DNA from: Anaerolineae bacterium
GTDB lineage: Bacteria > Chloroflexota > Anaerolineae > Promineifilales > Promineifilaceae
Assembly: GCA_014879345.1 (NCBI GenBank)
Contig: JACSSI010000398.1
Coordinates: forward strand, 1 to 5,358
Direction: 5' to 3'
Length of the DNA stretch: 5,358 nucleotides
The position numbers were made by a program, and so were the translations under genes. Positions 1 to 5,358 of this stretch are shown one piece after another. Within the stretch, counting starts at the first letter, position 1. Every line of letters starts with the position of its first letter. The notes below the pieces were generated by a model. The model ran no database searches and had not been told where the DNA came from. It saw nothing but the letters and a program-made list of their open reading frames with translations.

Positions 1-1260
1 AAATCATGGCACTCAGTTGGCCCTTCACTCGACGAGTGCATCAAATGTAATGTCTGTACCACCTACTGTCCGGTCGCGGCCGTGACAGATAAGTTTGCTG
101 GCCCCAAATACTCCGGCCCGCAAGCGCAACGTTTCCGCGAAACCGAACAGAAACAAACGCCTGACCATTCCGTCGATTATTGCTCTGGCTGTCGCGTGTG
201 CAACGAGGTGTGTCCCAGCGGCGTCAAAATTGCGGAACTGAACGCCCGCGCCCGCGCCCAAATCGTGGCCGAGCATGGCATTCCGCTGCGCAATCGCCTG
301 TTAGGGCGCAATGAAACATTGGGCAAACTAGGCCACATTGTGCCATCATTGGCAAATTTTGGTTTACATAACTCGTTCAGCCGCGTCATGGCGGAAAAGG
401 TAATGGGCATCGCCAAAAATGCGCCCCTGCCCCACTGGTCAACCAGCGGCACCTTTGGCAGTTGGTTCAAGAAAACGGAGGCGCAGCGGCTCAAATCAGA
501 GAAAAAAGTGGTTTACTATCACGGTTGCGCCACGATGTACTATGAACCGTTCATCGGCAAAGCGGCCGTGGCGGTGTTTGAGCATAATGGCTTTGAGGTG
601 ATTGTGCCACCGCAAAATTGCTGCGGTCTGCCCCTGTTGAGCAATGGCGAGTTTGATGCCGCCGAGAGTTACCACGAAAACAACATCAACAAACTGCTGC
701 CCTACGCCCAGTCTGGCCTGCCCATTGTGGGCACAAGCACAAGCTGCACGTTGACACTGAAAGAAGAAGCGCCGGAACTGCTCGATATGCACGGCGATGG
801 CGCTGAAGCCATCAAAATGGCAACCTGGGATATTTTTGAATGGTTGCGCGAGTTGCATGAAGCGGATCAACTAAAAACGGATTTTGTGGATATGCAGATG
901 GTGCTGCCCTACCATGCGCCTTGCCAATATCGGGCGCATCGGGTGGGCAAACCAGCGTTGGAAATCCTGGAGTTGATTCCGGGCATTGATGCGCGGGAAA
1001 GTCATGCTCGCTGCTGCGGCATTGCGGGTACGTATGGCTACAAGAAGGAAAAGTACCAGATCAGCATGGATGTGGGCCAGGAATTGTTTGATTTTGTGCA
1101 TGAACAGGGTGACGAAGCGACGATGACGGCGTGTGATTCGGAGACGTGCCGCTGGCAGATGGAACATGGCACGGACAAACCGTCGCGCCATCCCATTGAG
1201 ATTTTGGCGGCGGCGTATGGGCTGTATGATTTGGAGAATCGCAAGTTGGCGGGTGAGTAA
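1..1260 (+). CDS. glpC: Anaerobic glycerol-3-phosphate dehydrogenase subunit C, iron-sulfur subunit (5' end missing)
   Basis: Partial: the reading frame is open from base 1 and has no in-frame ATG before the first cysteine cluster, so the start lies upstream. A GTG at 82 falls after that cluster and is not the start. Codon numbers count from base 1. Two ferredoxin-type 4Fe-4S motifs (C-x2-C-x2-C-x3-C-P) are visible at codons 13/16/19/23 and 61/64/67/71. They are followed by two CCG-type cysteine-rich domains, seen as NCCGLP with an upstream HGC, and RCCGIAG with an upstream HAPC and downstream CDSETC. The GPKYSGPQAQRFR stretch between the clusters resembles E. coli GlpC (GPKQAGPDGERLR). Known role of the family: it takes electrons from the GlpAB flavoprotein and passes them to menaquinone at the inner face of the membrane while glycerol-3-phosphate is oxidised to DHAP. 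The 419 visible residues are slightly more than the 396 of E. coli GlpC, so little is missing. Related CCG proteins (GlcF, LutA, HdrD) are the main alternatives. Confidence 0.87.
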   Translation, partial: KSWHSVGPSLDECIKCNVCTTYCPVAAVTDKFAGPKYSGPQAQRFRETEQKQTPDHSVDYCSGCRVCNEVCPSGVKIAELNARARAQIVAEHGIPLRNRLLGRNETLGKLGHIVPSLANFGLHNSFSRVMAEKVMGIAKNAPLPHWSTSGTFGSWFKKTEAQRLKSEKKVVYYHGCATMYYEPFIGKAAVAVFEHNGFEVIVPPQNCCGLPLLSNGEFDAAESYHENNINKLLPYAQSGLPIVGTSTSCTLTLKEEAPELLDMHGDGAEAIKMATWDIFEWLRELHEADQLKTDFVDMQMVLPYHAPCQYRAHRVGKPALEILELIPGIDARESHARCCGIAGTYGYKKEKYQISMDVGQELFDFVHEQGDEATMTACDSETCRWQMEHGTDKPSRHPIEILAAAYGLYDLENRKLAGE

Positions 1261-1267
1261 CAGCTAA

Positions 1268-1343
1268 CCCTCTCCCCAGCCCTCTCCCAATGGGAGAGGG
1301 CGCTTGGCTTCCCTTCCTTTTGGCAGGGGATTGAGGGGAGGGA
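1268..1343. repeat. Intergenic inverted-repeat element (CCCTCTCCC...GGGAGAGGG family)
   Basis: This element fills most of the 107-bp gap between glpC and the next gene. CCCTCTCCCA at 1280-1289 and TGGGAGAGGG at 1291-1300 are exact reverse complements, giving at least a 9-bp stem with an AAT loop. A second, imperfect stem joins TCCCTTCC (1310-1317) to GGGAGGGA (1336-1343) with one mismatch that a G-U pair would tolerate in RNA. A further CCCTCTCCCC copy precedes the hairpin at 1268-1277. Read on the - strand, the region encodes the spurious peptide LPLGEGWGEG, which I recall as a common sign of dispersed intergenic repeats in many bacterial genomes. There is no U-run after the stem, so it is not a typical intrinsic terminator. 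It could attenuate transcription or stabilise mRNA ends within the operon. Confidence 0.7.
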
Positions 1344-1367
1344 CTGAGTTTAACAAGAGACGAATCG

Positions 1368-1952
1368 ATGCAGGGTATGATGACGTTAACAGATCAAAGC
1401 CGAGATTGGGAAGCGCTGTGGGCACCGTATGATGAACCGACGTATGCGGCTGTGCTGCAAGCCATTCAACCCGATGATGTGGTATTGGACATCGGGGCAG
1501 GTGATTTGCGGCTGGCACGGTGTATGGCGGCGAAAGCGAAACAGGTGGTTGCCTGGGAAATTCAGACGGCGCTACTGGCGGATAATTGTGTCGATTTGCC
1601 TGACAATTTGGCTGTTTACCGCACGGATGCCCGTTTTGAAGCCGTACCAAACGGGGTGACGGCGGCGGTGTTGTTGATGCGCCATTGTACGCATTTTGGA
1701 CTTTATGTTAAGAAATTACGCACGGCTGGCTGTCAACGGCTACTGACGAATGCGCGGTGGGGAATGGATGTGGAAGTGGTTGATTTGCAGCAACCACGCC
1801 TGTTGTATACTGCGCTGCCGATGGGGTGGTTTGCCTGCTGGTGTGGGCATACGGGTTTCAAGGCTGGGCCTGCTGAACAGTTGACATGGGAAAAGGAAAC
1901 GGCCGTTACCGAGGTAGCTTATTGTCCCAACTGCCGTTATAACGAACCATAA
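1368..1952 (+). CDS. Small SAM-dependent methyltransferase-like protein with C-terminal zinc-binding cysteines
   Basis: A 194-residue protein. Residues 38-50 (VVLDIGAGDLRLA) match the glycine-rich motif I of class I methyltransferases. Glu64, in VVAWEI, sits where an acidic residue at the end of strand 2 normally holds the SAM ribose. Residues 98-110 (TAAVLLMRHCTHF) could be strand 4 with an atypical motif IV. The C-terminus carries CWC (157, 159) and CPNC (186, 189), a likely zinc site. I cannot name the substrate. The motif I region is loosely like rRNA adenine dimethylases, but the protein is shorter. The ATG at 1368 is preceded by a weak AG-rich site (AAGAGA, 1355-1360, 7 nt upstream). 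ATGs at 1377 and 1380 are possible but have no better ribosome-binding site. It ends 17 bp before dhaM, so the two are probably co-transcribed. Its place between glpC and dhaM is not one I recognise. It could be degenerate in catalysis. Confidence 0.72.
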   Translation: MQGMMTLTDQSRDWEALWAPYDEPTYAAVLQAIQPDDVVLDIGAGDLRLARCMAAKAKQVVAWEIQTALLADNCVDLPDNLAVYRTDARFEAVPNGVTAAVLLMRHCTHFGLYVKKLRTAGCQRLLTNARWGMDVEVVDLQQPRLLYTALPMGWFACWCGHTGFKAGPAEQLTWEKETAVTEVAYCPNCRYNEP

Positions 1953-1956
1953 CTTT

Positions 1957-1961
1957 AAGGA
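1957..1961 (+). promoter_or_regulatory. Ribosome-binding site of dhaM
   Basis: AAGGA lies 8 nt before the ATG at 1970, within the 17-bp gap after the methyltransferase stop codon. It fixes the dhaM start and, with the short gap, suggests that ribosomes finishing the upstream gene can reinitiate here. Confidence 0.75.
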
Positions 1962-1969
1962 AAACATCG

Positions 1970-4426
1970 ATGGTTAGTATTGTGATTGTGTCTCATAGTG
2001 CCGCCCTGGCTGCGGGGGTGAAGGAGTTGGCCGAGCAGATGGTGCAGGGCAAGGTGCAGATTGCCGCCGCTGGTGGCGTGAATGATGCTGCCAATCCGAT
2101 TGGCACCGACCCGATGAAAGTGCTGGCGGCGATTGAGTCTGTTTATTCTGATGATGGCGTGGTGGTGCTGATGGATTTGGGCAGCGCTTTGATGAGTGCG
2201 GAAACGGCCGTTGAGTTTTTGCCGCCTGAACACCAAGTTCATGTGCATCTCTGCCCTGCGCCCTTGGTGGAAGGCATGATGGCGGCGGCTGTGCAAGCCT
2301 CAATTGGCAGCTCAGTAGCCCAGGTGATGGCAGAAGCCCAATCTGCGCTGAGTGTTAAAATCCAGCAAATTGCCCCAGACATGATGACGGCTGACACCAC
2401 ATCAGACGGTGAGGCGCTTGACGGCGAGACGGCAGAAATCGTGGTACCGAATCGGCTGGGGCTTCATGCGCGGCCGGCGGCGCGGTTTGTGAGTTTGGCT
2501 GGTCAATTTGAGGCTGAGGTGCAGGTGCGGCTGGGCGGTAAAACGGCCAATGCCAAGAGCATCAATCAAGTGGCAACGCTGGGTGTGCGTCAGCATGATA
2601 CCATTGTTGTGACAGCAGTGGGGGCAGATGCTTCAGAGGCGTTGGCAGCAATTCAGGCGTTGGCAGCAGCTAATTTTGGCGATACGGATGCGGAAGTGGT
2701 GGTGGAAACGGCCGTTCCCGTTCCTGGCAAATGGGCTGGCATTCCGGCTTCACCTGGCATTGCTATTGGCCCTGTGTTTCAGTATCGTCCCCAGTTGCCT
2801 AAAATTGTCACCCGACAGGTTAAGGATAACAAGAAGCAGTGGCAGAAATTGGAAACGGCCGTTGCTGAATCCCGCGCTGAAATTAAAACCCTCCATGCCC
2901 AGGCGGTCTTGCAAATTGGCGCAGATGAAGCCGCTATTTTTGAAGCGCATCAACTATTTCTGGCAGATCCTGATTTGCTAGACGCAGCCAAACAGATCAT
3001 CTATGCAGAAAACATCAACGCGGAGGCAGCCTGGAACCAGGCCATCAACGCCACCGCCGAACAGTACCGGCAGATGGACGACGCCTACATGCAAGCCCGC
3101 GCCGCCGACATCGAGGACGTGGGGCTGCGGGTATTGAGCCACATGATGAAGGTAGAACGGCCGTCTTTGGCTTTGAAAACACCCGCCATCCTCATCGCCG
3201 CTGACCTGACACCTTCCGATACGGCCAACTTGAACCCGGCACTGGTGCTGGGCATTTGCATTGAACAAGGCGGCGCCACTGCCCATTCTGCCATTTTGGC
3301 ACGCGCCTTGGGTATTCCGGCCATCGTGGGCATGGGCGCACAGTTAGCCAGCCTCAAAAATGGTCAGAATATTGGCCTGGATGGACAAACAGGCCGTCTA
3401 TGGGTGGATCCCACAGATGCTGAATTGGAAAATCTGGCACAAAAACGGATCGACTGGTTGACCGGTCAGAAAAAAGCAAAAGAAACGGCCAAGAAAACGG
3501 CCGTTACCACCGATAAAAAACGAATAGAAGTAGCCGCCAACATTGGCAGCGCCTACGACATCACCACCGCCCTGGATTATGGCGCCGAAGGTGTCGGCCT
3601 CTTCCGCACCGAATTCCTCTTCATGGGTCGTGACACCGCCCCCACAGAAGCAGAACAATACCAGACTTACCGCCAGGTTGCCGAAGCCCTGGGTGATAAA
3701 CCTCTCATCATCCGCACCCTCGACGTGGGCGGCGACAAACCCCTGCCCTATCTCAACCAGGGCCAGGAAGCCAACCCCTTCCTGGGCTGGCGCGGCATCC
3801 GCTACTGCCTGGATCATCCAGAGATTTTCAAGCCGCAAATCCGCGCTATTTTACGTGCCGGTCATGGTCATCGCATCAGGATGATGTTCCCCATGGTCAG
3901 CACCTTGTCAGAGCTAAAAACTGCCAAGCAACTGGTCAAAGCGGCCAAGAAAGAATTGCAATCCGAAAAAGTAGATTACGACAATAAAATGAAAATCGGC
4001 ATCATGATTGAAGTGCCTTCTGCGGTTGCCATTGCGGATCAACTGGCAAAAGAGGCCGATTTCTTCTCGATTGGCACCAACGACCTCACGCAATATGTGA
4101 TGGCCGCCGACCGGGGCAATGCCAACGTGGCCGGGCTGGCAAATGCATTGCAACCGGCTGTGCTGCGCCTCATCGGCCAAACAGTCGAGGCAGCCCATCA
4201 CGCGGACATCTGGGTGGGGGTATGTGGGGAACTGGCGGGGAATGTTTTAGCAACGGCCGTTCTCATCGGCTTAGGTGTTGATGAACTGAGCATGAGCGCC
4301 CCGGCAATACCGGCCGTTAAAGAAAAAATCCGCAGCTTCTCCATCCGTGAAGCCCAAAAAACAGCCAAAGCCGCCCTCCTGCTCGATTCCCCCGAAGCCG
4401 TACAAACATTCCTGGAAAAACAATAA
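1970..4426 (+). CDS. dhaM: PEP-dependent dihydroxyacetone kinase phosphoryl donor: EIIA(DhaM)-HPr-full-length Enzyme I fusion
   Basis: An 818-residue cytoplasmic phosphoryl-transfer protein with three domains. Residues 1-130 are the mannose-type EIIA domain; His9 in VIVSHS is the phosphorylation site, and VVVLMDLGSALMSAE is typical of DhaM. An acidic linker (about 131-152) leads to HPr (about 153-243), with the active His166 in GLHARPAA and Ser197 at the place of the HPr regulatory serine. Enzyme I follows from about residue 253 (PASPGIAIGP): phospho-histidine His439 in GGATAHSAILARALGIPAIVG without its last residue, the PEP-barrel signature GTNDLTQYVMAADRG from 702, and catalytic Cys752 in GVCGELAG. 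The EI part is about 565 residues, close to the 575 of E. coli EI. E. coli DhaM has only 472 residues and a truncated EI. Known role: phosphate passes from PEP through EI, HPr and EIIA to the ADP cofactor of DhaL, and DhaKL then phosphorylates dihydroxyacetone. dhaK and dhaL are not adjacent. Five AACGGCCGTT palindromes lie in the gene. Confidence 0.93.
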   Translation: MVSIVIVSHSAALAAGVKELAEQMVQGKVQIAAAGGVNDAANPIGTDPMKVLAAIESVYSDDGVVVLMDLGSALMSAETAVEFLPPEHQVHVHLCPAPLVEGMMAAAVQASIGSSVAQVMAEAQSALSVKIQQIAPDMMTADTTSDGEALDGETAEIVVPNRLGLHARPAARFVSLAGQFEAEVQVRLGGKTANAKSINQVATLGVRQHDTIVVTAVGADASEALAAIQALAAANFGDTDAEVVVETAVPVPGKWAGIPASPGIAIGPVFQYRPQLPKIVTRQVKDNKKQWQKLETAVAESRAEIKTLHAQAVLQIGADEAAIFEAHQLFLADPDLLDAAKQIIYAENINAEAAWNQAINATAEQYRQMDDAYMQARAADIEDVGLRVLSHMMKVERPSLALKTPAILIAADLTPSDTANLNPALVLGICIEQGGATAHSAILARALGIPAIVGMGAQLASLKNGQNIGLDGQTGRLWVDPTDAELENLAQKRIDWLTGQKKAKETAKKTAVTTDKKRIEVAANIGSAYDITTALDYGAEGVGLFRTEFLFMGRDTAPTEAEQYQTYRQVAEALGDKPLIIRTLDVGGDKPLPYLNQGQEANPFLGWRGIRYCLDHPEIFKPQIRAILRAGHGHRIRMMFPMVSTLSELKTAKQLVKAAKKELQSEKVDYDNKMKIGIMIEVPSAVAIADQLAKEADFFSIGTNDLTQYVMAADRGNANVAGLANALQPAVLRLIGQTVEAAHHADIWVGVCGELAGNVLATAVLIGLGVDELSMSAPAIPAVKEKIRSFSIREAQKTAKAALLLDSPEAVQTFLEKQ
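2637..2668 (+). repeat. 14-bp direct repeat inside the HPr domain of dhaM
   Basis: AGGCGTTGGCAGCA occurs at 2637-2650 and again at 2655-2668, 18 nt apart and in frame. It encodes the repeated Ala-Leu-Ala-Ala pattern of the last HPr helix (EALAAIQALAAA). It may be a small tandem duplication, or it may only reflect repeated helix residues with the same codons. Confidence 0.6.
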
Positions 4427-4458
4427 AAAAGGGAAGGTCTACCTCAACAGACCTTCCC
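4425..4458. terminator. Rho-independent terminator hairpin between convergent genes, strongest for the - strand
   Basis: GGGAAGGTCT (4431-4440) and AGACCTTCCC (4449-4458) form a perfect 10-bp stem around an 8-nt loop. Six A residues at 4425-4430 lie directly before it, so an RNA read from the - strand ends the stem with a run of six U. That is a canonical terminator for the acyltransferase transcript. The A-run overlaps the dhaM TAA stop codon. In the + direction the stem is followed by the pyrimidine-rich CTCATCTTCCTCTCGTT without a U-run, so it would end dhaM transcription less efficiently. Confidence 0.85.
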
Positions 4459-4471
4459 CTCATCTTCCTCT

Positions 4472-4515
4472 CGTTCCACGCTCCGCGTGGAATGCTACCC
4501 CAGACGCTCCGCGTC
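4472..4515. repeat. Pair of GC-rich hairpins with the same TCC loop
   Basis: TTCCACGC (4474-4481) and GCGTGGAA (4485-4492) form a perfect 8-bp stem around TCC. In RNA it could extend by a G-U and a C-G pair to 4472-4494. A second, shorter copy follows: GACGC (4503-4507) and GCGTC (4511-4515), again with a TCC loop. Both share the core ACGCTCCGCGT. They lie between the terminator and the stop codon of the acyltransferase gene. They look like a dispersed intergenic repeat rather than terminators, since no U-run follows. Confidence 0.65.
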
Positions 4516-4516
4516 C

Positions 4517-5179
4517 CTACTCTCCCACTTCCATCTCTTTCTGCGGATGCCGAGGGACAACCCCCTCCACATAAGAATAAATAACAGGCATATCCGCCTC
4601 AATATCACCCGTCGGCTTAAAAGTAGGGCCAAAACGCACCACCTTATTGCCATAATCAAAAGCAGCCACTACCACCGGCACATCAGCCCCTTCCGCCATA
4701 TAATAAAAACCCTTCTTCCACTTACCCTTCACTTCCGCCCGCGTACCTTCCGGCGTAATACACAAAATCAACTCATCATGCTGGTTGAACTGCTCAATAG
4801 CCGAGCCAACCGTACCTTGCGCTTGCCGTCGGTCAATCGGCACACCACCCAACCAACGCAAAACACCCCCCCACGGCTTATTAAACAAAGAATGTTTCGC
4901 CATCCAAGAAATGCGGACACGCAAAATAAACGCGGCTCCCATCACAATAAACCAATCCACATTGGAAGTATGCGGCGCACCAACAACCATAAACTTTTTG
5001 GCATTCGGTACATACCCTGCCACCTTCCAACCAAACAACCCCATCATCAAACGGGCAAATCCATGAGCAAAAGCCCCACCCCGACGCGGCACCAAATCAC
5101 CAACCTCTGGAGCAGTTGTAATACCACCTGGGGGCGTGTACTCAAGTTTCGTTTCTACCATCTCTTGTATTTCGGCCAT
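4517..5179 (-). CDS. Lysophospholipid acyltransferase family protein (1-acyl-glycerol-3-phosphate acyltransferase-like)
   Basis: A 220-residue protein with the PlsC-type motifs in order: HTSNVD (His70 and Asp75, the catalytic HX4D pair), GGVPIDR (111-117, glycerol-phosphate binding), PEGTR (143-147) and VPVV (167-170). Family role: transfer of an acyl chain to a lysophospholipid or glycerol-phosphate acceptor in phospholipid synthesis, at the membrane. The region around residues 35-50 and the stretches near 76-86 are apolar and could associate with the membrane, but no long N-terminal anchor is obvious. It is shorter than E. coli PlsC (245 residues), and its exact acceptor cannot be told, so no gene symbol is given. 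The ATG at 5179 is supported by GAAGGA upstream on the - strand. It is transcribed towards dhaM and ends in the shared terminator region. It belongs to the glycerol-phosphate theme only by substrate chemistry; there is no operon link. Confidence 0.88.
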   Translation of the reverse strand: MAEIQEMVETKLEYTPPGGITTAPEVGDLVPRRGGAFAHGFARLMMGLFGWKVAGYVPNAKKFMVVGAPHTSNVDWFIVMGAAFILRVRISWMAKHSLFNKPWGGVLRWLGGVPIDRRQAQGTVGSAIEQFNQHDELILCITPEGTRAEVKGKWKKGFYYMAEGADVPVVVAAFDYGNKVVRFGPTFKPTGDIEADMPVIYSYVEGVVPRHPQKEMEVGE

Positions 5180-5194
5180 ACTAGCTAGTCCTTC
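5180..5194 (-). promoter_or_regulatory. Ribosome-binding site and 10-bp palindrome before the acyltransferase start
   Basis: On the - strand GAAGGA (5194-5189) ends 9 nt before the ATG, which supports the chosen start. The spacer is almost entirely the perfect palindrome ACTAGCTAGT (5180-5189), two adjacent CTAG tetramers, which overlaps the last base of the ribosome-binding site. Confidence 0.65.
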
Positions 5195-5287
5195 ATATTG
5201 ATGTCTTGTCGATGGCCGGATTTCGTCTCACCACACCCATCAACCAGGAGTAATTGTGTCACATTTCAGGACAATCTCCAATGGTGA

Positions 5288-5293
5288 ATTATA
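5288..5293 (-). promoter_or_regulatory. Candidate -10 element for the acyltransferase gene
   Basis: The - strand reads TATAAT exactly here, about 110 bp before the start codon, in DNA without genes. No good -35 box is found at the usual distance (GAAGTA at 5311-5316 with a 17-nt spacer matches the consensus poorly). If real, it would give a leader of about 100 nt. It remains a guess from one hexamer. Confidence 0.3.
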
Positions 5294-5358
5294 GCTACCA
5301 AGCGTGAGGATACTTCCCTTTCACATCCTTGTATAATCTTTGCAACATAGCAATATCT

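Larger units (their letters stand above)
1898..4318. repeat. Six dispersed copies of the palindrome AACGGCCGTT inside coding sequence
   Basis: Exact copies lie at 1898-1907 (methyltransferase gene) and at 2203-2212, 2707-2716, 2854-2863, 3496-3505 and 4252-4261 (dhaM). One-mismatch copies are at 3156-3165 (AACGGCCGTC) and 4309-4318 (ACCGGCCGTT). Every exact copy is in the same codon phase and reads ACG GCC GTT, Thr-Ala-Val. Five of the six are preceded by an extra A (AAACGGCCGTT). Under equal base frequencies, a given 10-mer is expected about 0.005 times in this window. No exact copy occurs in glpC, in the acyltransferase gene or in the gaps; glpC has only AGCGGCCGTG at 561-570, two mismatches away. 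The function is unknown. Confidence 0.85.

Noticed and set aside
82..1260. GTG at 82 as the start of glpC
   Set aside because: The frame is open to base 1, and codons 13-23 upstream encode a complete 4Fe-4S cysteine motif typical of GlpC, so the gene begins before the window.
1280..1300. Hairpin after glpC as an intrinsic terminator
   Set aside because: The stem is strong, but no U-run follows in either direction, and the downstream genes look co-transcribed.
1264..1650. 128-codon open frame on the - strand ending in LPLGEGWGEG
   Set aside because: It runs through the intergenic repeat and the antisense of the methyltransferase gene. The peptide is a known artefact of translating such repeats.
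3476..3529. Lys/Thr-rich stretch in EI as an inserted segment caused by the palindrome
   Set aside because: By eye alignment with E. coli EI gives the same length across this interdomain region, so nothing is inserted; only the residues differ.
3398..3838. 146-codon open frame on the - strand within dhaM
   Set aside because: It lies fully antisense to conserved Enzyme I sequence and shows no recognisable domain.
4487..5188. 233-codon open frame on the + strand opposite the acyltransferase gene
   Set aside because: Its product is rich in Arg, His, Pro, Thr and Asn with no motifs, while the - strand frame has all four PlsC-type motifs in order. It is a shadow frame.
5332..5337. TATAAT on the + strand as a promoter for a gene beyond the window
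   Set aside because: There is no reasonable -35 box at 16-18 nt and no visible downstream gene; a single hexamer in AT-richer DNA is weak evidence.

Overview
This window carries the end of a glycerol/dihydroxyacetone catabolic gene block on the + strand, facing a single lipid-acyltransferase gene on the - strand. Order: 3' part of glpC (1-1260, +), a repeat-bearing gap, a small methyltransferase-like gene with a C-terminal zinc-binding cysteine set (1368-1952, +), a three-domain PTS phosphoryl-transfer protein DhaM-HPr-EI (1970-4426, +), a short convergent gap with a terminator hairpin and two small GC-rich hairpins, a PlsC-type acyltransferase (4517-5179, -), and about 180 bp of non-coding DNA up to the window edge.

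The first three genes look like one transcription unit. GlpC is the iron-sulfur, membrane-linked subunit of anaerobic glycerol-3-phosphate dehydrogenase, which makes dihydroxyacetone phosphate (DHAP). DhaM is the phosphoryl donor of the PEP-dependent dihydroxyacetone kinase, which also makes DHAP. Both routes would feed glycolysis. glpA/glpB and dhaK/dhaL are not in the window and presumably lie upstream or elsewhere. Unlike the E. coli DhaM, which ends in a truncated EI piece, this protein has a complete EI with the PEP-binding barrel and both catalytic residues. It could carry phosphate from PEP to DhaL on one polypeptide, without the general PTS.

The organism is a bacterium of moderate GC content. 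A stand-alone PTS chain for DHA kinase next to glp genes, and intergenic repeats of the type translated as LPLGEGWGEG, would fit an environmental lineage such as Chloroflexota (Anaerolineae-like). That assignment is an inference and not firm.

The most striking unexplained signal is a perfect 10-bp palindrome, AACGGCCGTT. It occurs six times between 1898 and 4261, always in the same codon phase and always encoding Thr-Ala-Val, with near-copies nearby. It resembles a genome-wide over-represented palindrome in the style of cyanobacterial HIP1. Other observations are a change of G/C strand skew inside dhaM, an unexpected methyltransferase gene inside the operon, and TCC-loop hairpin repeats in the convergent gap.
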